From Massilia sp. UBA2604 (GTDB taxonomy: Bacteria > Pseudomonadota > Gammaproteobacteria > Burkholderiales > Burkholderiaceae_D): DNA of 5,501 bases. The notes under the pieces are model-generated. The model searched no databases. It saw only the letters and a program-made list of their open reading frames with translations, and was not told the DNA's origin. This document shows, one piece after another, positions 5,357 through 5,501 of this stretch; position 1 is the first letter of the stretch, and every line of letters begins with the position of its first letter. Location: contig DDKG01000238.1 of assembly GCA_002339265.1 (NCBI GenBank), positions 1 through 5,501 of the forward strand. Direction: 5' to 3'. The position numbers and the translations under genes were made by a program.

Positions 5357-5501
5357 GACGTTGCGCCCCAGTGCCTTGAGCGAAGCACGCACACCACTGC
5401 CATACGCCGGATCGGCCAGGTCGAAGTGGCGCAGCTGGCGCTGCAGGATGTCTTCGTCCACCTGGCTCAATGGACCAGCGAGGTTGTCGCACAGGTTCTG
5501 G
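5351..5501 (-). CDS. haem catalase, C-terminal 49 residues (5' end beyond the window)
   Basis: On the minus strand a frame enters from the right edge (first whole codon 5498-5500) and stops at the TGA in 5351-5353. The residues include LAGPLSQVDEDILQRQL followed by RHFDLADPAYGSGVRASL. This matches the C-terminal helix region of small-subunit monofunctional haem catalases, where a dIxxRQxxHFxxADPxYGxxV pattern is usual. The enzyme splits hydrogen peroxide into water and oxygen in the cytoplasm or periplasm. The haem-binding and active-site residues lie outside the window. The gene ends with little extra sequence, as in small-subunit catalases, and lacks the extra flavodoxin-like domain of large-subunit KatE types. 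It converges on ligD across the REP-like cluster. A different minus-strand frame is open over the same bases (5295-5492) but shows no recognisable family. Confidence 0.82.
   Translation of the reverse strand, partial: QNLCDNLAGPLSQVDEDILQRQLRHFDLADPAYGSGVRASLKALGRNVD

Overview
The window looks like ordinary chromosomal DNA of a GC-rich betaproteobacterium. The ligD and dehydrogenase regions are roughly 60-65% GC by eye. An Oxalobacteraceae/Massilia-like host is my best guess, from the Pseudomonas-type LigD, the small secreted Ala/Lys-rich protein and the GTAG-type palindromic repeats. That assignment is inference; no rRNA or other marker gene is present.

Layout from left to right. (1) From the left edge to 929, plus strand: the C-terminal part of an NQO1/MdaB-like flavodoxin-fold NAD(P)H:quinone reductase, fused in frame to a SnoaL/NTF2-like domain. 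GC content drops at the junction. (2) 960-1901, minus strand and convergent with it: a complete D-2-hydroxyacid dehydrogenase (glycerate dehydrogenase/hydroxypyruvate reductase type). (3) 1902-2084: an intergenic stretch with three successive perfect hairpins, at least one of them terminator-like. (4) 2085-2375, minus strand: a 96-residue secreted Ala/Lys/Glu-rich TolA-like helical protein. (5) 2376-2600: a divergent control region with an OmpR-family (RstA/CpxR-like) direct repeat. (6) 2601-5198, plus strand: a complete 865-residue LigD with phosphoesterase, ATP-dependent ligase and primase-like polymerase domains in that order. (7) 5199-5356: three palindromic REP-like units, two head-to-head and two in a 56-bp tandem. 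(8) 5351 to the right edge, minus strand: the last 49 residues of a haem catalase.

The genes do not form one operon; each sits alone, convergent or divergent to its neighbour. A loose stress theme is visible: quinone reductase, catalase, and double-strand break repair by non-homologous end joining. No Ku gene, the obligate partner of LigD in that pathway, lies in the window.

I see no clear undescribed multi-gene system. The points most worth a second look are the reductase-SnoaL fusion, the REP cluster with a compensatory stem change that overlaps the catalase stop codon, and the OmpR-type repeat between the secreted protein gene and ligD.
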